Numbered from the stretch's first letter, positions 46,255 through 58,959 are shown. The stretch: 64,000 nucleotides of DNA from Cephalopachus bancanus (GCA_027257055.1 JAPVLO010000044.1:1364001-1428000); one strand, 5' to 3'. Notes: a model not told the origin generated them from the letters alone. A program made the numbers and translations.

Positions 46255-48560
46255 ATATGCTGTTCAATTATTCTACTTTTTTACTCCTCTGGCTGCTTCA
46301 TTTACCACAATTGTGTCAAAATTTTTCACAATAATGCTGAATTTTGCTAATTTCTCCTGCGATTGTAACTTTTTTCTTTATATATTTTGAAACCACATAA
46401 CTAAGCACTTATAATTTTAGAAATATTGCATAGAGTCTTACTTATTTGACTCTATTATCCTTATGGTAGTTATATTTATCTCTGGTAATGTTTTTGCCTT
46501 AAATTCTATTTTGTCTGAAAGGAAGATAGCTGCATCAATTTTCTTTTTGATTTGTTTTTGCTGGAGACGTCTCTTTTTTATCCTTTTACTTTCAGACTTT
46601 CTGTGTCCTTACATTCTAGGCATGTCTCATTCAAACAGCATATACCTGAATTTTGTTTGTATTGTTTTAGTCTCAATTATCAATATTTTTAAATAAGGAG
46701 TAAATTTAGTTCATTTACACATATTGTGATTACTGATATATTTGTATGTATTTTTGCCATCTTGAATCATCTTTCTATTTGTTCAATTTTTTTTCTGTTT
46801 TCCTCTCCATATCTTCCATATTTTTTTATTACTTCCCCATTCATTTCATCATTTCATTTATTGCTTTGTATATTATAGATGATCCCTCTTTTTAGAAAAA
46901 CTTAATGGTAACTCTAAGGTTTTACTTACATACTTACAAAACCTAAAGGTATTTAATATCTTTATCTTTCTCCTAAAATTTTAAAATGCTCTAAATCCAG
47001 TCAAGTGCTCCTAACTGTAATTTTTCTAGTATTTTTTCTCTATATTTTAACTCATCAAAATAACATACTATTTTTAATACAAAAAATGCTAACCTAAATT
47101 TAATTTTAAATATAAATTTTTTCTGCTTCACAGATATCTTATGCTATTATTTTTCTTAAATGAGAATCTTTCAAGTGATAAACTCTCTCAACTTCTGTTT
47201 GACTGAATACTGAATATACCTTCATTTTAGCTTTATTCTAGATAGTTTCACTTTGGATGCAATTTTAGATTGACAGATATTTTTCTTAGTATATTGAAGA
47301 TATCTCACTGTCTTCTGGCTTCCATTGTTACTCTTGAGAAGTCAGTTGTTACTTTGGTTTTTATTCCTTTATAGGTAATTTATCTTTTTTTCTGATTGAA
47401 TTTAAGATTTTCTCTTTCTCTTTTATCCTCTTCATTTTCATTACAACGTGTCTAGATACAGTTTTGGGGTGGATTTCTTGTGAACTAAAGATTTGGATCT
47501 TTCATAACTGTTGAAAAATATTGCCTTTTCCCCAGTTTCTTATTTCTAGAAACTTGGTTAAACATATGCTGCACGAACTTCTTTTTCTTTCCTTTTTTTT
47601 TAAAGTCAGAATCTGGTTCAGTCACCCAGGCTGGAGTACAATGACTCAAGCATGGCTTACTGCAACCCAGAACTCCTGGGCTCCAGGGATCCTCCCATCT
47701 AAGTCTTCTGAGTAGCTAGGACTATTGACATGCACCACTACACTCAGTTCAGGCTGTTCTCAAACCCCTAGCCTCAAGTGATCCTCCTGCCTCAGCTTCT
47801 CAGAGTGCTGGGGTTTCAGTTATGAGCCAATGTGCCTAGTCTTTTTTCTTTCCTTTTAACCTCTTCTTTTGTTTTCTATTTTCTTATCACTCTATACTGA
47901 ATTCTGTATAATTCTTTTCGATTGAACATCCAGTTCATAATATCTTTGACTATTTAGAATTTACAGTTAAAAAATCTACTTTTTTAACTTCAAGTGTTTT
48001 TTTTTTTAGTTTTAGTAGTTCTATTTGGTACTTTCCAAATCTATTATTTGTATTTTCTCTTGTTCGTAACTCATATTTTAATCTAATATATTTTCTGATT
48101 ATACATACTAAACATACTTTATTTACATTTTGCACTTTATGATTTCATTACCAAAGGCTTTACTGTTGTGGTCATAGTTTTTATTTCTATTAGCTCATAA
48201 TTCATTTGTAGCCTGTAATTTTCACCTGGGAGCATGTATTTCTTGGAATTCTATTTCTTCAGAGAATATTTTATTGTCTTCTGCTAGTTGTCTGGGAAAT
48301 CTATAAACCTAGGATCGTTTTAAAACAACTTCTTAGCTTGAGGCATTTTGAGACAACAATGAAAGCAGTTTCATGATTGACAGTTACCTTTATTCATTTC
48401 CAAGGTGGAGGAAGTCCAGTCTAGTCTCCTTGGTGCTTCCTGATGTGGCATGTGTATATGTACTTCTATTTTATCCTTACATTAAGGATGGAATGAGTTG
48501 CTTTGGTGCCTGTTTGTCGTTCATGTCCTGTACCTTCTCTAGTCACTTAGAAGGCAAAAG
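46255..48560 (-). mobile_element. L1M 5' part (ORF2 endonuclease, ORF1/5' region), minus strand
   Basis: 'gccttaaattctattttgtc', 'gaaggaagatagctgcatca', 'tatccttttactttcagact', 'tttagttcatttacacatat' are antisense endonuclease region. 'tatctcactgtcttctggct', 'gagaagtcagttgttacttt', 'tttcattacaacgtgtctag' and 'gttctatttggtactttcca' are antisense ORF1/5' region. With 42150-43240 it may be one long old L1M interrupted by later insertions. No intact frame. Confidence 0.75.
47598..47841 (-). mobile_element. Old AluJ-type SINE, minus
   Basis: 'gtcacccaggctggagtaca', 'gaactcctgggctccaggga', 'ctgagtagctaggactattg' and 'gtgatcctcctgcctcagct'. It lacks tarsier-type bases. Duplication TTTCTTTCCTTTT (47585-47597, 47846-47858). 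Confidence 0.9.
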
Positions 48561-48730
48561 TCAGCTTGAGTATTAACTTTCTTCCCTAGATTCCTTTGGT
48601 TTTCTTTCTTCTGGGGATTCTTACTCTGTAAAAAAAAAATGCAGCTCAGTCACTCCTTTAAAAACATAAGGAATTCTCCCCCTCCCACCTTTTAGCAAAG
48701 TTTTTTTTTTAAATTTGTGTGCGCATCCAT

Positions 48731-48732
48731 GT

Positions 48733-48789
<57 letters not shown>

Positions 48790-48795
48790 TGCGCT
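48731..48795. repeat. (GT)n microsatellite, with GCGCGTGCGC end
   Basis: About 28 GT units, ending in a CpG-rich alternating purine-pyrimidine stretch, so a strong Z-DNA candidate. Confidence 0.97.
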
Positions 48796-49614
48796 CACGT
48801 ACCTAGTGGGCAATCTTCCCTGTCATACTTTTGGAACCAGAAAGTCTTTTAGACTATTCTTTTCTATATTTCTTTATCTTTTTTGAAAGTATTTCTATAC
48901 CACCATGAAAATATTTTTAAAGTTTAGGATTGAATAATTGCCTTATACCTCATAGATGAGTACTCATATACTCTCACTTGTTCAATGAGTTAGGAGAAAA
49001 ATTAAACTCTCAGACAACTTGGACAATATATCCACTTTCAAAAAATTAAGGGTTTATGTAAGTTGTTTTTGTGTTCTAAGCCTGTCTTTCTAATGTCTAC
49101 GGAAAGACAACCAAAAATATCAGATGCAAAACTAAAATGTTATAATGCCATTATAGCCTCAAATAAACAAAAGGGGAGGTGCTACAGAGCAATATAATTT
49201 GTATGTCACAGTATCAAAGTAAAAAAAAATTATGTAGAATGATCATAATAATCATGCTTTTCAAAATTTGAATGTATTATTTGATAAAATTTAATATTTT
49301 CAGATTTTTAAGTTTATGGTTCCAATGTTCTGAAATGTTCTGTAAATGGATAATGTTAAGCCAATATTAATAATTCGATACTTCTATATTAACCTAACTT
49401 GGAAAATAAACTTTGTTTTGCCATCTTCTATTGAGAAAAAAAAATTGTATGCCAATATCATGAGCTCTCACATCAGATTCCTACTTGAGGTGTGTCATTT
49501 GATAAACAAAGCATATTAATGGAGATATCCAGTCACTCCACAATAAATATTAGTCATTAATTTAGAGTTTAGGACAACATTTATGTGCTCTTCTTAGAGA
49601 CATTATTCAACATT

Positions 49615-49790
49615 GGTCAAGATCATGGACTCTGGAATCAGATGGGCCTGGGTGTGGTCCCTTACTCTGTTGTTTGACCTTTCTAAGCCTCAGTTTCCTT
49701 TTTTTGAAAATGCAGATAATAGCACCTACTTCACTTGGCTATTATAAGAATAGACAACCTGGTATTTGACAAGAATTGACAAACATTTAC
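49615..49790 (+). repeat. MIR SINE, plus
   Basis: 'gatcatggactctggaatca', 'gatgggcctgggtgtggtcc', 'ctttctaagcctcagtttcc' and 'agataatagcacctacttca' match MIR closely. Confidence 0.92.
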
Positions 49791-51409
49791 CATAGTGTAT
49801 GACACATTTCCAGAACTTAAAAAAAAAAGGTTTTATGGTTGTTGTGATTCAGTCCAGAACGAAGTCTTGTAGCCAATCAGCACCTTCAAATATGAACCAG
49901 ACAGCCAGGAACCAGGGTCAATTCTTCCAATTTCTCAGTAGTGGTTAAGGGTGCTCCAAAAGATGCTGCAAAATTCCCCAAACATCCTTGGAATAAAAGA
50001 ATTTTCAATCCATAATACAAAACAATCATGTTATGAGACATTGTTCTTGGAAGGAAGAACAAGATGATGTCCCATTATTATTTAACGAAGTCTAGGTTAA
50101 GCAAAGAAAGAGAGTGAAGTTCTATTGGATGACAAGGCTAGTTTGAAGAGCACAGCAAAATGTATGTTAAGAAATAAAGAGTCCTAAAATGGGTTTAATT
50201 GCAGAGATGCTAAAAACATGGCAATATGTGTGTGCCAATAGTGCAACTTGATCCAAACTACATTTGGACTGAGCCTGTAATAAATCGTCAGAGCTGGCCT
50301 TTGCATTCACTTAAGCTAATACTGAGTGTCTCATTTCTACAAAGTAAATCACAGTGGCTTTGGTACTTTATTTTCCATCTTGTATATAAGTAAACTGCAG
50401 GATCAATTGGAAGGTAGAATCAATCTGCTATTTATTACCTTGAAATGTGACACCCTATTTTAAGTGCCCTATTCCCTTATGACTTCACTTGAGAACAGTA
50501 TTATGTCCAAACAATATAGAAACCAGCTTTACAGCTCCTGGATTTTTTTTTTTTAAACTTCAGCTTGGATGGATTTACGTTGTATACAATTTCAGAACCT
50601 AAATAAGTTACTTAGCGGATTTTGAAACAAGCATGTAAACGAGAAAGAGTAATTTGGGTTCTGTTTTGTTTTGTTTTTTGTTTTGGGGGGTTTTCTGGGT
50701 CTTAAATCTTAGAATGCATTCATGATCAGGTCATTTTTTCACTAAATAAATAAATAAATAAATAAAAAAGCAGGACTCCCATTGACCCACCAATAGTGGC
50801 TTAACGTTCCAAAGAAAATAAATAAAAATCTCATGTCTAGGGAAAAGAGTTAGGCTTCATGGGGATTCTGTCATCTTGTCATTATACTTTGCAAAGAAAC
50901 CTTAGTCTCTAATTTATGGGTTTCAGAAAGAATGCCTCCTCACACTGCTGGAAGGTTGAAAGGGCAGGAGATCTGATGTATATCAGGAAGGTTAAACCTA
51001 ATCTTTGTGACCTGCCACCCGCCTTTCCTGATTAAAACATGAGAGGCTGAGGCCCAGCAAAAACCCTATTTCTAAAGCACTATCTATACTTTAGTCCCTG
51101 ATTCGAGTCTTAGGCCTTGGCTTATTTCAAAACAGTCATTATTTGGCTTGCTGGCGACTACACAAAATGTCTCTACCAAGTGTGATAAAACATTTTTAAA
51201 TGACCCAAACTGAGTTAGATGAAATTGAAGAGAAACTGGCAGTAATGAAAGGCTGGTGACAAGCTTGATCCCTATAAATTTGGATTTTATTAGGGCTTAA
51301 ACTTAAGGTTAACCAGGAAGCGAATGAAAGAGACTAAAACTTTAAAGGTGGTCCAAGAAAGAAAGTGGCAGCATCTCATTATCTCCCTAGCTGCCATGGC
51401 AGTGGAAAT

Positions 51410-51530
51410 GTCTCTCCCTCCCTCCATTCCTACCTGCCTTCCTTCCTTTCTTCTTCTTTTTCCTCTGCTGTCTTTCTCTCCTCTTTTTTTCTTCCTCCCT
51501 TCCCTGTTCCTTCATTTCCTTTTTATAAAT
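51410..51530. repeat. Polypyrimidine tract (C/T only, mostly)
   Basis: About 120 bases of CCTC/TTCC/TCTT composition. The plus-strand serine/proline/leucine/phenylalanine frames at 51324-51614 are translations of this tract. Confidence 0.9.
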
Positions 51531-52889
51531 GTGTATATAGTACTTCATATGTATAAACTTGTAAAACTTTCAAGCACTATAATGTCTCAGATGGAACTAT
51601 CCAGAGCTTCTTAGAAGATAATCTTTGGAAGGAAAAATTCCTTTACAAAAGTAATACTATTTATAATTATGAATCCTCATATAATTATGAATCCTGAATA
51701 TTGCAGGACACAACTCACACTCACCTCAGCTTCCCTTTATCTCTCAGTAAGCCAGAGCTGTACATTCTAAGCTTTCAGCATCATCTCCAGTGAATCAAGA
51801 CCTGTAGGATAAAGTGTAAATTAACAGCGCATTAACACATATGCTGTGATAAAAACTTAAGCTAGAGCACTATCACGTGTGTGTATGAAAAAGTTCCTTC
51901 TCTCTCCTGATTCCTGTAGGCCCTCAAAAGCTTGTCTACAACAGCTAATATGTTCTGGGATTTATAGGAAAATTTATTATCTTAAAGATAAAATAAAATT
52001 TTACATTGTATACAGCCTAAGACAGACTTTGAGAATAAATGTAATTCTCTTAAATTATAAAGAACCATAACTTCTGGGTAGGTTCTTGTATCGTTGCCAT
52101 GTAACCTTCAGTCAACCTGGAAATCACAAGGGACTTTTGATTCTAAACAATAAAGTTCAAGAGAGACTTCTATCCAGAAGGACCAAATTCATAGGTTTAC
52201 TTAAAGACAAAAGGGGAGTGGGGGCTGGGGAGATGGACAGCAAAATAGACAGGCAAACTATTCATTTCTTATCACAGTCAGCCAATGTTAATTAAAACAT
52301 CATTGCAAATGTATATCAGCAAGGAAATTTCTGCTAGCTCAGGAGGCAAGTGCCTATATAATCATAAAGATATCTTGGTTATTTATCTGCTGTTTGGATC
52401 TTATCCTTTGCCTCAACAAGCAAGTCCCACTCCACCCCCCTTCCCTGCCCTCATTTTATTACAGACCCTGTGTATATTCTACCATAAAGAGGAGGGAAAC
52501 ATATGGGCTCTTGTTTGAACTTCTGTAATGAATCCTTCCAATATACTATTTCCTTCAAAAGTTATTTTTAATTTTATTGCAGTGTGTTTGTGTATTCCCC
52601 CCAACGATCGCTTGGACAATGTTTGTATTGGTAAAATAGCTTTGCAGAATGCTTGCCTCTGATTTGTACGGCATGCCAAGGATTAAGGATGCTCTTGTGT
52701 GACTGGGCTACCCTGCATGCTGACAGCGTCCTTCAACAAAAGGGGGAGTGAGGTGGCTTCCTTCCCAGAACCCGGGACTCCTCCCTGTTGCTGTTTTGAT
52801 TTGTTGTCTCTTCAAGAAAGATTTGCCACTAGTGAGTCTCACTCTCTGTCTGCCAAAATCCCCTTGAGGCTTCTCAAGTAAACAAACCA

Positions 52890-53350
52890 GGAGTTTCAGG
52901 CCGATGGCCTATGTGCCAGGTTTGGCCCACAGTTGGGTTTTGGTGGCATGTGCAGTTAGAAAACATTTTTTTTTTTGAGTTGGAGTCTCACTCTGTCGCC
53001 CAGACTGGAGTGCAGTGGCTGCTCCCGGCCACCACAGCCTCAACCTGCTGGGCTCCGGCGATCCTTCCGCCTCAACCTTCCAAGAAGCTGGAACTACAGG
53101 CACGCGCTACCACACCCGGCTAATTTTTTGATTTATTGGAGAGATGAGGTCTCGCCAAGTTGCCCAGGCGGGTCTCGAACCCACGGGTTCAGGCAATCCA
53201 CTAACCTCAGCCTCCCAAAGGCGCAGGATTACAGGCTGAGCCACCGAGCCCAGCTCAGAAAACATTTTTTAAAGAATTGGTTAATGTTTAAACACTGGAA
53301 ACATTTACATAAAAATCTGGCCTTATGAAATAACTGGTAGATTTTCCTCT
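52890..53350. mobile_element. Candidate hAT-type remnant split by a SINE
   Basis: 'caggagtttcaggccgatgg', 'ccaggtttggcccacagttg' and, after the SINE, 'aacattttttaaagaattgg' with 'acatttacataaaaatctgg' resemble a mammalian hAT DNA element. Family uncertain. Confidence 0.45.
52972..53255 (-). mobile_element. Young tarsier-type Alu SINE, minus
   Basis: CpG-rich, low divergence. Duplication AGAAAACATTTTTT (52958-52971, 53257-53270). It keeps TCTCGCCAAGTTGCCCAGG, so it is not in the deletion subfamily. The frames 52911-53328 on both strands are SINE translation. Confidence 0.96.
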
Positions 53351-54359
53351 GAACATGAAAACCACTGTGTGAAGATTTTCTCTTGAAAATTTAGACCTGG
53401 CAAGCTGGGCTCACCTTCCCCCATGGTGGCCAACTCCAATCCCTACATTAGCAGAGATTCTAATGCAGGCCAGAGGGTCAGGCTGGTTGATTGTAATCAC
53501 TGAAGTACCTGCCTGGACCTTACATAGTTACTGAATTTGGCATCCTGAAATAACCAGTTTTGGAGACAAGTAATTAGAAAGTTTGATTTTGAATTAGCAC
53601 GAATTTAAGCAATGAGTATCCACATTTTAGTTTGTTTCATACCTTCTTGGAAGGTACTTAGGACTTCTGACTTCTCTAGAAAAATGTTTATAGTCATAAT
53701 AATTAGAAACCACTTACTCATCTTTGCCTTGTTCAATCCCAGTTAAGATATCTTGTCTCATTCCATGCCCTACATGTATTTTGGTATTTGTTGAGTGAAT
53801 GAGGGAATGAAACTGCTATCAGAGGCATACAAAATTTATACCTGATGGGAGTATGAAAATGCAATACTTGAGGTGAGGCACCATTCTAGAATTCTCTTCC
53901 ATGTCTTGGTCTAATGATGGCAGCTGACTCTCCCCTCTGTCTAAGACTCACTCCACTGAAACCCCAGTACCAAAAAAAGGGATTGACCATACATACTTAT
54001 TAAATAAGTGTATTAATCAATGACATTTAAAGAATATTAGCCTTTATTTAAGAGTACTTATGATGTGCCAGGCACTGACCTAAGTACTTTATATGAATTA
54101 ACTCAAAGCTTTATTCATATTTTAAAAGTGACAAAGCCAAGACTACTACTGCAAGTAGTAATATCTGGAGCTGGCATATGAACATAGGCAATCTAACTAA
54201 AGAATTTACTATTTATTTTATTATTTTATTTTGCTTTGTTTTGGATTTTAACTGAAGTGTAATTTTTGGGACTACAATAGTATGCTGACTACGCATGTTT
54301 CTAGGAGAGGCCACGCTCCCTCAAACTTTATTTCATTTTCTCAAGCCAGTTTAATTCTT
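53351..54359. other. Unique sequence with a MIR fragment
   Basis: A minus-strand MIR at about 54035-54195 ('acttatgatgtgccaggcac', 'tgacctaagtactttatatg', 'aaagtgacaaagccaagac'). The rest is unidentified. Confidence 0.55.
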
Positions 54360-54669
<310 letters not shown>

Positions 54670-54819
54670 TGAGTAGAAAATATACACCTATATAGAGTGC
54701 TTCAAACTTTAATTTCAGGAGGTTCTTTGACAATTAGTGGAGAGTATAGGCAGGAATTGAATGAATCTGGAGCATCTGACCCTTTCAGAGTTGCTTTCAT
54801 TTGACACAAAGGGTCTTGA

Positions 54820-55065
54820 TTTAATGATATAATGCTGACTTCTGTAACAAATAGACTCAGTCAAACATAATGGCTCAGATTTAGTAGAAGTTTATTTTTT
54901 CCTCATGTACACCAATACAGAGATTCCTGGTAGAACAGGGCAACTCTCCTCTGTGCAGACATGCAGGGATTCAGGCAGATGGAATCTCTTTCATCTTCCA
55001 CCTGTTGCTTACAAGATTGTAATAGTTGTCTCCATCCATCAAGCCAGAAGATAATGACAGCATAG
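54820..55065 (+). repeat. Interspersed repeat of uncertain family, copy 1
   Basis: 'gctgacttctgtaacaaata', 'aatggctcagatttagtaga' and 'agtttattttttcctcatgt' fit a common mammalian repeat with the pattern 'ctgtaacaaa...cagtggctta...gtttatttctcactcatg'. The same pattern recurs at 60738. I cannot name the family. Confidence 0.55.
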
Positions 55066-55909
55066 AAGAGACCAAGGGGTTTGGTGGGGAAGTGTTATGG
55101 GACAACCCTAGAACTGACTCATATCACATCCCCCATATTTCATTGATTAGAATTTATTTGATGATACCTAACTTCAAGGAACTCTGGGAATTGCAGGCTT
55201 GCAGGGTTCCCAGAAGGAATAAGGAACGAGGACTCTGATGGGCAGCAAGGCGTCTCTCACTTCTCTTCAAGCTAAAGAGATATGTGTTAGGAAGATTTGC
55301 CCAGACTATGTGTTTCAGAAATATTGTCATAACATAGCCAATCTTCAAACTTTCCTAAACCATGCAGGCATATTGCAATTTAGAAATTGATCTGGAAGAC
55401 ATTTTAATATCAGCAGCATCCTGAAAGCTGTTACTCCAAAATATTGGAGAACAGAGTTTATTGAAACAGAATATTAGTAATTTCTAAAAAGAGAATATGG
55501 AGGAAAAACTGAGAATAATGTTTTTAGAGCCTTTTCCCTACATCTCAAGTTAACAGAGATAGCACTAGGGTCAGTACTAGTATGATCAAGGAGTTAGTTA
55601 CGGTTTCCTTTTTAGAAGGTGGAGTTTGCAGAATAAAATGTACACATTTGACTTTGGGGATTAATAGGTCTTTCCTGGGGAAATTTTTTTTGTTTGTTCT
55701 GTTTGGTTTTTCATGAAAGTTTTAATAGTGGAGCAAGGAAAGTACTAAGAGAACAAATTATAGCAACTTGGTGAACTTGAAAACTTGCCTAGTGGGCCTT
55801 ACTTCTTTGCTTCAACTGAGCAGAAGCTAAACCCAGATACAGCTTGGAGTGTCCAGATCCCTATTTACCTCTGGAAAAAGAAGTGTAGGACATCTCTACC
55901 GCCTACAGC
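55066..55909. other. Unique non-coding sequence
   Basis: No gene or repeat is recognised. Confidence 0.45.
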
Positions 55910-56695
55910 AGTGGTATCCAACCTTTTTGGCATCAGGGACCGCTTTCATGGAAGACAGTTTTTCCATGGATGGGGGCAGGGAGATGGTTTCAGGATTATT
56001 CAAGCACATTGTATTTATTGTTCATTTATTTCTATTATTATTACATTGTAATATATAATGAAATATAGCAGCCAGGCTCGGTGGCTCAGCCTGTAATCCT
56101 GCGCTTTGGGAGGCCGAGGTGAGTGGATTGCCTGAGCCCGCAGATTCGAGACCCACCTGGGCAACTTGGCGAGACCTCATCTCTAAAATAAATAAAAAAA
56201 ATCAGCCGGGCATGGTAGCGCGTGCCTGTAATTCCGGCTACTCGGAAGGCTGAGGCAGAAGGATCGCTGGAGCCCAGCAGGTCGAGGCTGCAGTGGCCCA
56301 AGCGGCCACTGCACTCCAGTCTGGGTGAAAGAGTGAAACTCCAACTAAAAAAAAAAAAAATGAAATACAGCATCACTACCTGAGCTCACCTCAAATCTTC
56401 AAGCATTAGAGTCTTACAAGGAGTGCACAACCTAAGTCCCTCACATGTGCAGTTCACAATAGGGTTCCCTCCCGTATGAGAATCTAATGCCACCACTGAT
56501 CTGACAGAATATGGAGCTCTGGCAGTAATGCAAGTGATGGAGAGTGGCTGTACATACAGAAGGAAGCTTTGCTCTCTCACCTACTGCTCACCTCCTACTT
56601 TGATTCGGTACAATAATGGTATGTATGTGTGTTTAATGAATATTAGAAAACATACTGGTCTGTGGCCTGGGGATTGGGAAACTACCGTATAGTCT
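55910..56695 (+). mobile_element. MER1-type hAT-Charlie element split by a SINE
   Basis: The left end has 'tatccaacctttttggcatc', 'agggaccgctttcatggaag' and 'acagtttttccatggatggg'. The right end is 'tggtctgtggcctggggatt'. Both termini match the MER1A/B plan (GGTCCCCAACCTTTTTGGCACCAGG...GTCCGTGGCCTGGGG). The SINE at 56071-56359 interrupts it. The segment just inside its right end (56597-56656) is not typical of the element as I know it. Confidence 0.85.
56071..56359 (+). mobile_element. Young tarsier-type Alu SINE, plus, inside MER1
   Basis: Starts GCCAGGCTCGGTGGCTCAGC, ends GAAACTCCAACTAAAA. Duplication ATGAAATATAGCA / ATGAAATACAGCA (56058-56070, 56360-56372). The 96-codon minus frame is SINE translation. 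Confidence 0.96.
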
Positions 56696-56699
56696 CTAA

Positions 56700-57810
56700 A
56701 TATCACTTCTCACTACAAGGCAAGACTAGAATATCTTGTCATTCCAAAAATCAGGAAAGATATAAAAGACTGCTAGAGTTATGACAAAAAGACTCAGGTG
56801 CCAAAAGAACTAAAAAGATGCCCCTCAGTAAAAAAGGAACAATTGTAGCATTAAATACATAGCAAGTGCAATAGATTAAAATACATCACACATTTAAATC
56901 TATGAGTTCATAATGACATAAAAAACATACAAACAAATGTGTAAACAACAATAATAACAAAAGTCTCAATGTTCGTCTTTTGATGTTGACAGGAAACAAG
57001 TTAACTTAAAAAATAATTTTAAAAAAAGAAAGAAAAAGAAAAAAATTAAGCATTTGCCTTGTATTTTTATATATAAACTATTCATCAAGGTAGCCAAGTA
57101 GTTAAAAGTTAAGGGAAGTTTCCCATTAAAGTAATATTTCAATTTCTGGAATAAATGAAAAAGGGATGATAAAATTAGAACATTATCATTTTGTGACCTC
57201 TAATGTGACAATGAGTCTAGGCAATAATTATTAATGACTGCTAGAATCACAAAAATAATGACACCAGATTTTAGGTGCCTCCTATTGAAAGAATACATTT
57301 CCTAAGAAATAATATTGAAAAAAAAATTCTTTTAAAATGGAATCTGAAGTAACCTCTGGAAATAGCAATCAATTTACTAGAAATTGCAGGGAGCAGAGAA
57401 ACATGTTGAAAGACACCATGGGAACATAAACAGCAAAATCCAAATTGTGGAAAACATCATAGTACAGACAATATGGATTAGTCTACAAATAAACTGTATG
57501 ATATAAAAGGGAAGTTTAAAGAGACTCAAAAAACAATCAAATACAAGATTTGAACATTGCATGAATCCTGAGTTGAAAAATGTTTATTTATTTTTATAAT
57601 ACATTTATGAGATAATTGGAGAGATCAGCTACTAATTGGTTATTGGGTGATATTAAAAATTATTGTTAACTTTAACTGGTATAATAATGGTATATATGTG
57701 TGTGTTTAGTGAGTCCTCATATTTTAGAGTATGAACTGAATTATTTATGGATTACATTACATATGCTTGAGATTTGCTTCAAAATACCTGGGGAGTGAAA
57801 AAGCATAAGA
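56700..57810 (+). mobile_element. L1M 3' UTR, plus strand
   Basis: 'tatgagttcataatgacata', 'aacaattgtagcattaaata', 'agggaagtttaaagagactc', 'gaacattgcatgaatcctga', 'gggtgatattaaaaattatt' and 'gatttgcttcaaaatacctg' follow the L1M (L1MC/L1ME-like) 3' UTR (...aaatgcaatgtgtgatcctg...tgggtgatattaaggaattattg...). Non-coding, no ORF2 frame. Confidence 0.7.
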
Positions 57811-57869
57811 GTACTGTGTATTTAAAATTAGGCCATTAATTTAAAAAGAAAGAAAAAGAAATAGCAGAG

Positions 57870-58350
57870 AGGTGAAGAGGATAGGCTCAGAGCCAAACAG
57901 CATGGGGTCAATTCTTGTTTTTTTTTCTCATTACTAGTAATTAATCTCATTACTAGCTGTGTGGTTCAAGACATGGAAGTCAAGAAAATTATCCAAGTTT
58001 TGAGTGCATTGGTTTTCTGATCTGTAAAGTGGGTTCAATAATAGGAGTTACCTCATTAAGTTGTGCAGATTGAATGAGATAATAGCTGGGAAGTGATTAC
58101 GGGAAGTGGGTACGTTGATCGGCTATTGCACGATATTAAAAATTATAGTTAACTTTGACTTGTACAATAACGGTATGTATGTGTGTTTAATGAATATTAG
58201 AATACATACTAGAGATATATATGGAATTATCTATGGATGAAATTATTTATGTTTGGGATTTGCTTTGAAATAACGGGAGTGAAAAAGAGTAAGATCTAGC
58301 ATAGATCAGTTAGCTCTCAATAAGTGTTTGCTATTATAATTATTATTCAG
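57870..58350 (+). repeat. MIR SINE split by an L1M 3'-end piece
   Basis: Part one (57870-58092): 'ttactagctgtgtggttcaa', 'tggttttctgatctgtaaag', 'agattgaatgagataatagc'. Part two (about 58295-58345): 'tagctctcaataagtgtttg'. The gap 58093-58290 is L1M. Confidence 0.8.
58093..58290 (+). mobile_element. Second L1M 3'-end copy
   Basis: It aligns with 57630-57806: 'cacgatattaaaaattatag', 'ttaactttgacttgtacaat', 'ggaattatctatggatgaaa' and 'ggagtgaaaaagagtaag'. It sits inside the MIR and has no A tail. Confidence 0.75.
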
Positions 58351-58494
58351 TGGGTATACATCCATGGTATCAGTGCAGGCTCTGGTGACCTGACCCAGAT
58401 GGAAACCCCCTTGGGCATCCTATGTGCCCAAATCTCCTTTCAAGTTCATGGCGGCACGTAGAGTTTAGACCTTATTTCCAAGACTATCTGCTTT

Positions 58495-58765
58495 CTGGCT
58501 TCACAGTGCCACAGCTCATCAATTCAATCTGCTTCCAGAAACACATAATTTTTTACCCATTCCTACCTTTGTGCCTTTGCTTTCATTGACTTCTTTGACC
58601 TGCAAGGCCTTTCTTTCTTCTCTCCAAACCTTGGTCCTCCTGTTCAAGGAACCCTTTCCTGAATGAGATAGAATACTTCTGACTTCCTTTGCCTCTGAAT
58701 TACAAGACATTTACTGCACATACCACACATTCGAGTTTTTGATTATATTCAACTGTGTGCTGGGG
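58495..58765 (+). repeat. L2 LINE fragment
   Basis: 'ttcctacctttgtgcctttg', 'cttggtcctcctgttcaagg', 'aaccctttcctgaatgagat' and 'gacttcctttgcctctgaat' follow the L2 3' part (ttcaaggcccag...aggaagccttccctgac). Confidence 0.75.
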
Positions 58766-58959
58766 CCAGTTCCTATCAGCTAGCAAGAGGGTCTATTGTT
58801 CAATCTCTTCCCTGTTCCCAAGTTCAGGGATGCCACTTTGGTAGCTTGAAATTAACCGTGTTAGGAATATTGACACCTCAGCAAACACAACAAATCAGGG
58901 AACTTTTTCCTTTTCTCTGAGCCAGTTGTGAAGCATTTACCAACATAGCACTAGTTATA

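Larger units (their letters stand above)
48796..52889. other. Mostly unique non-coding region
   Basis: About 4 kb without Alu-type SINEs. It contains a MIR, an AAAT repeat at 50745-50766 and a polypyrimidine tract at 51410-51530. About 50250-50490 is enhancer-like. The frames here (up to 96 codons) come from low-complexity or chance. Confidence 0.5.
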
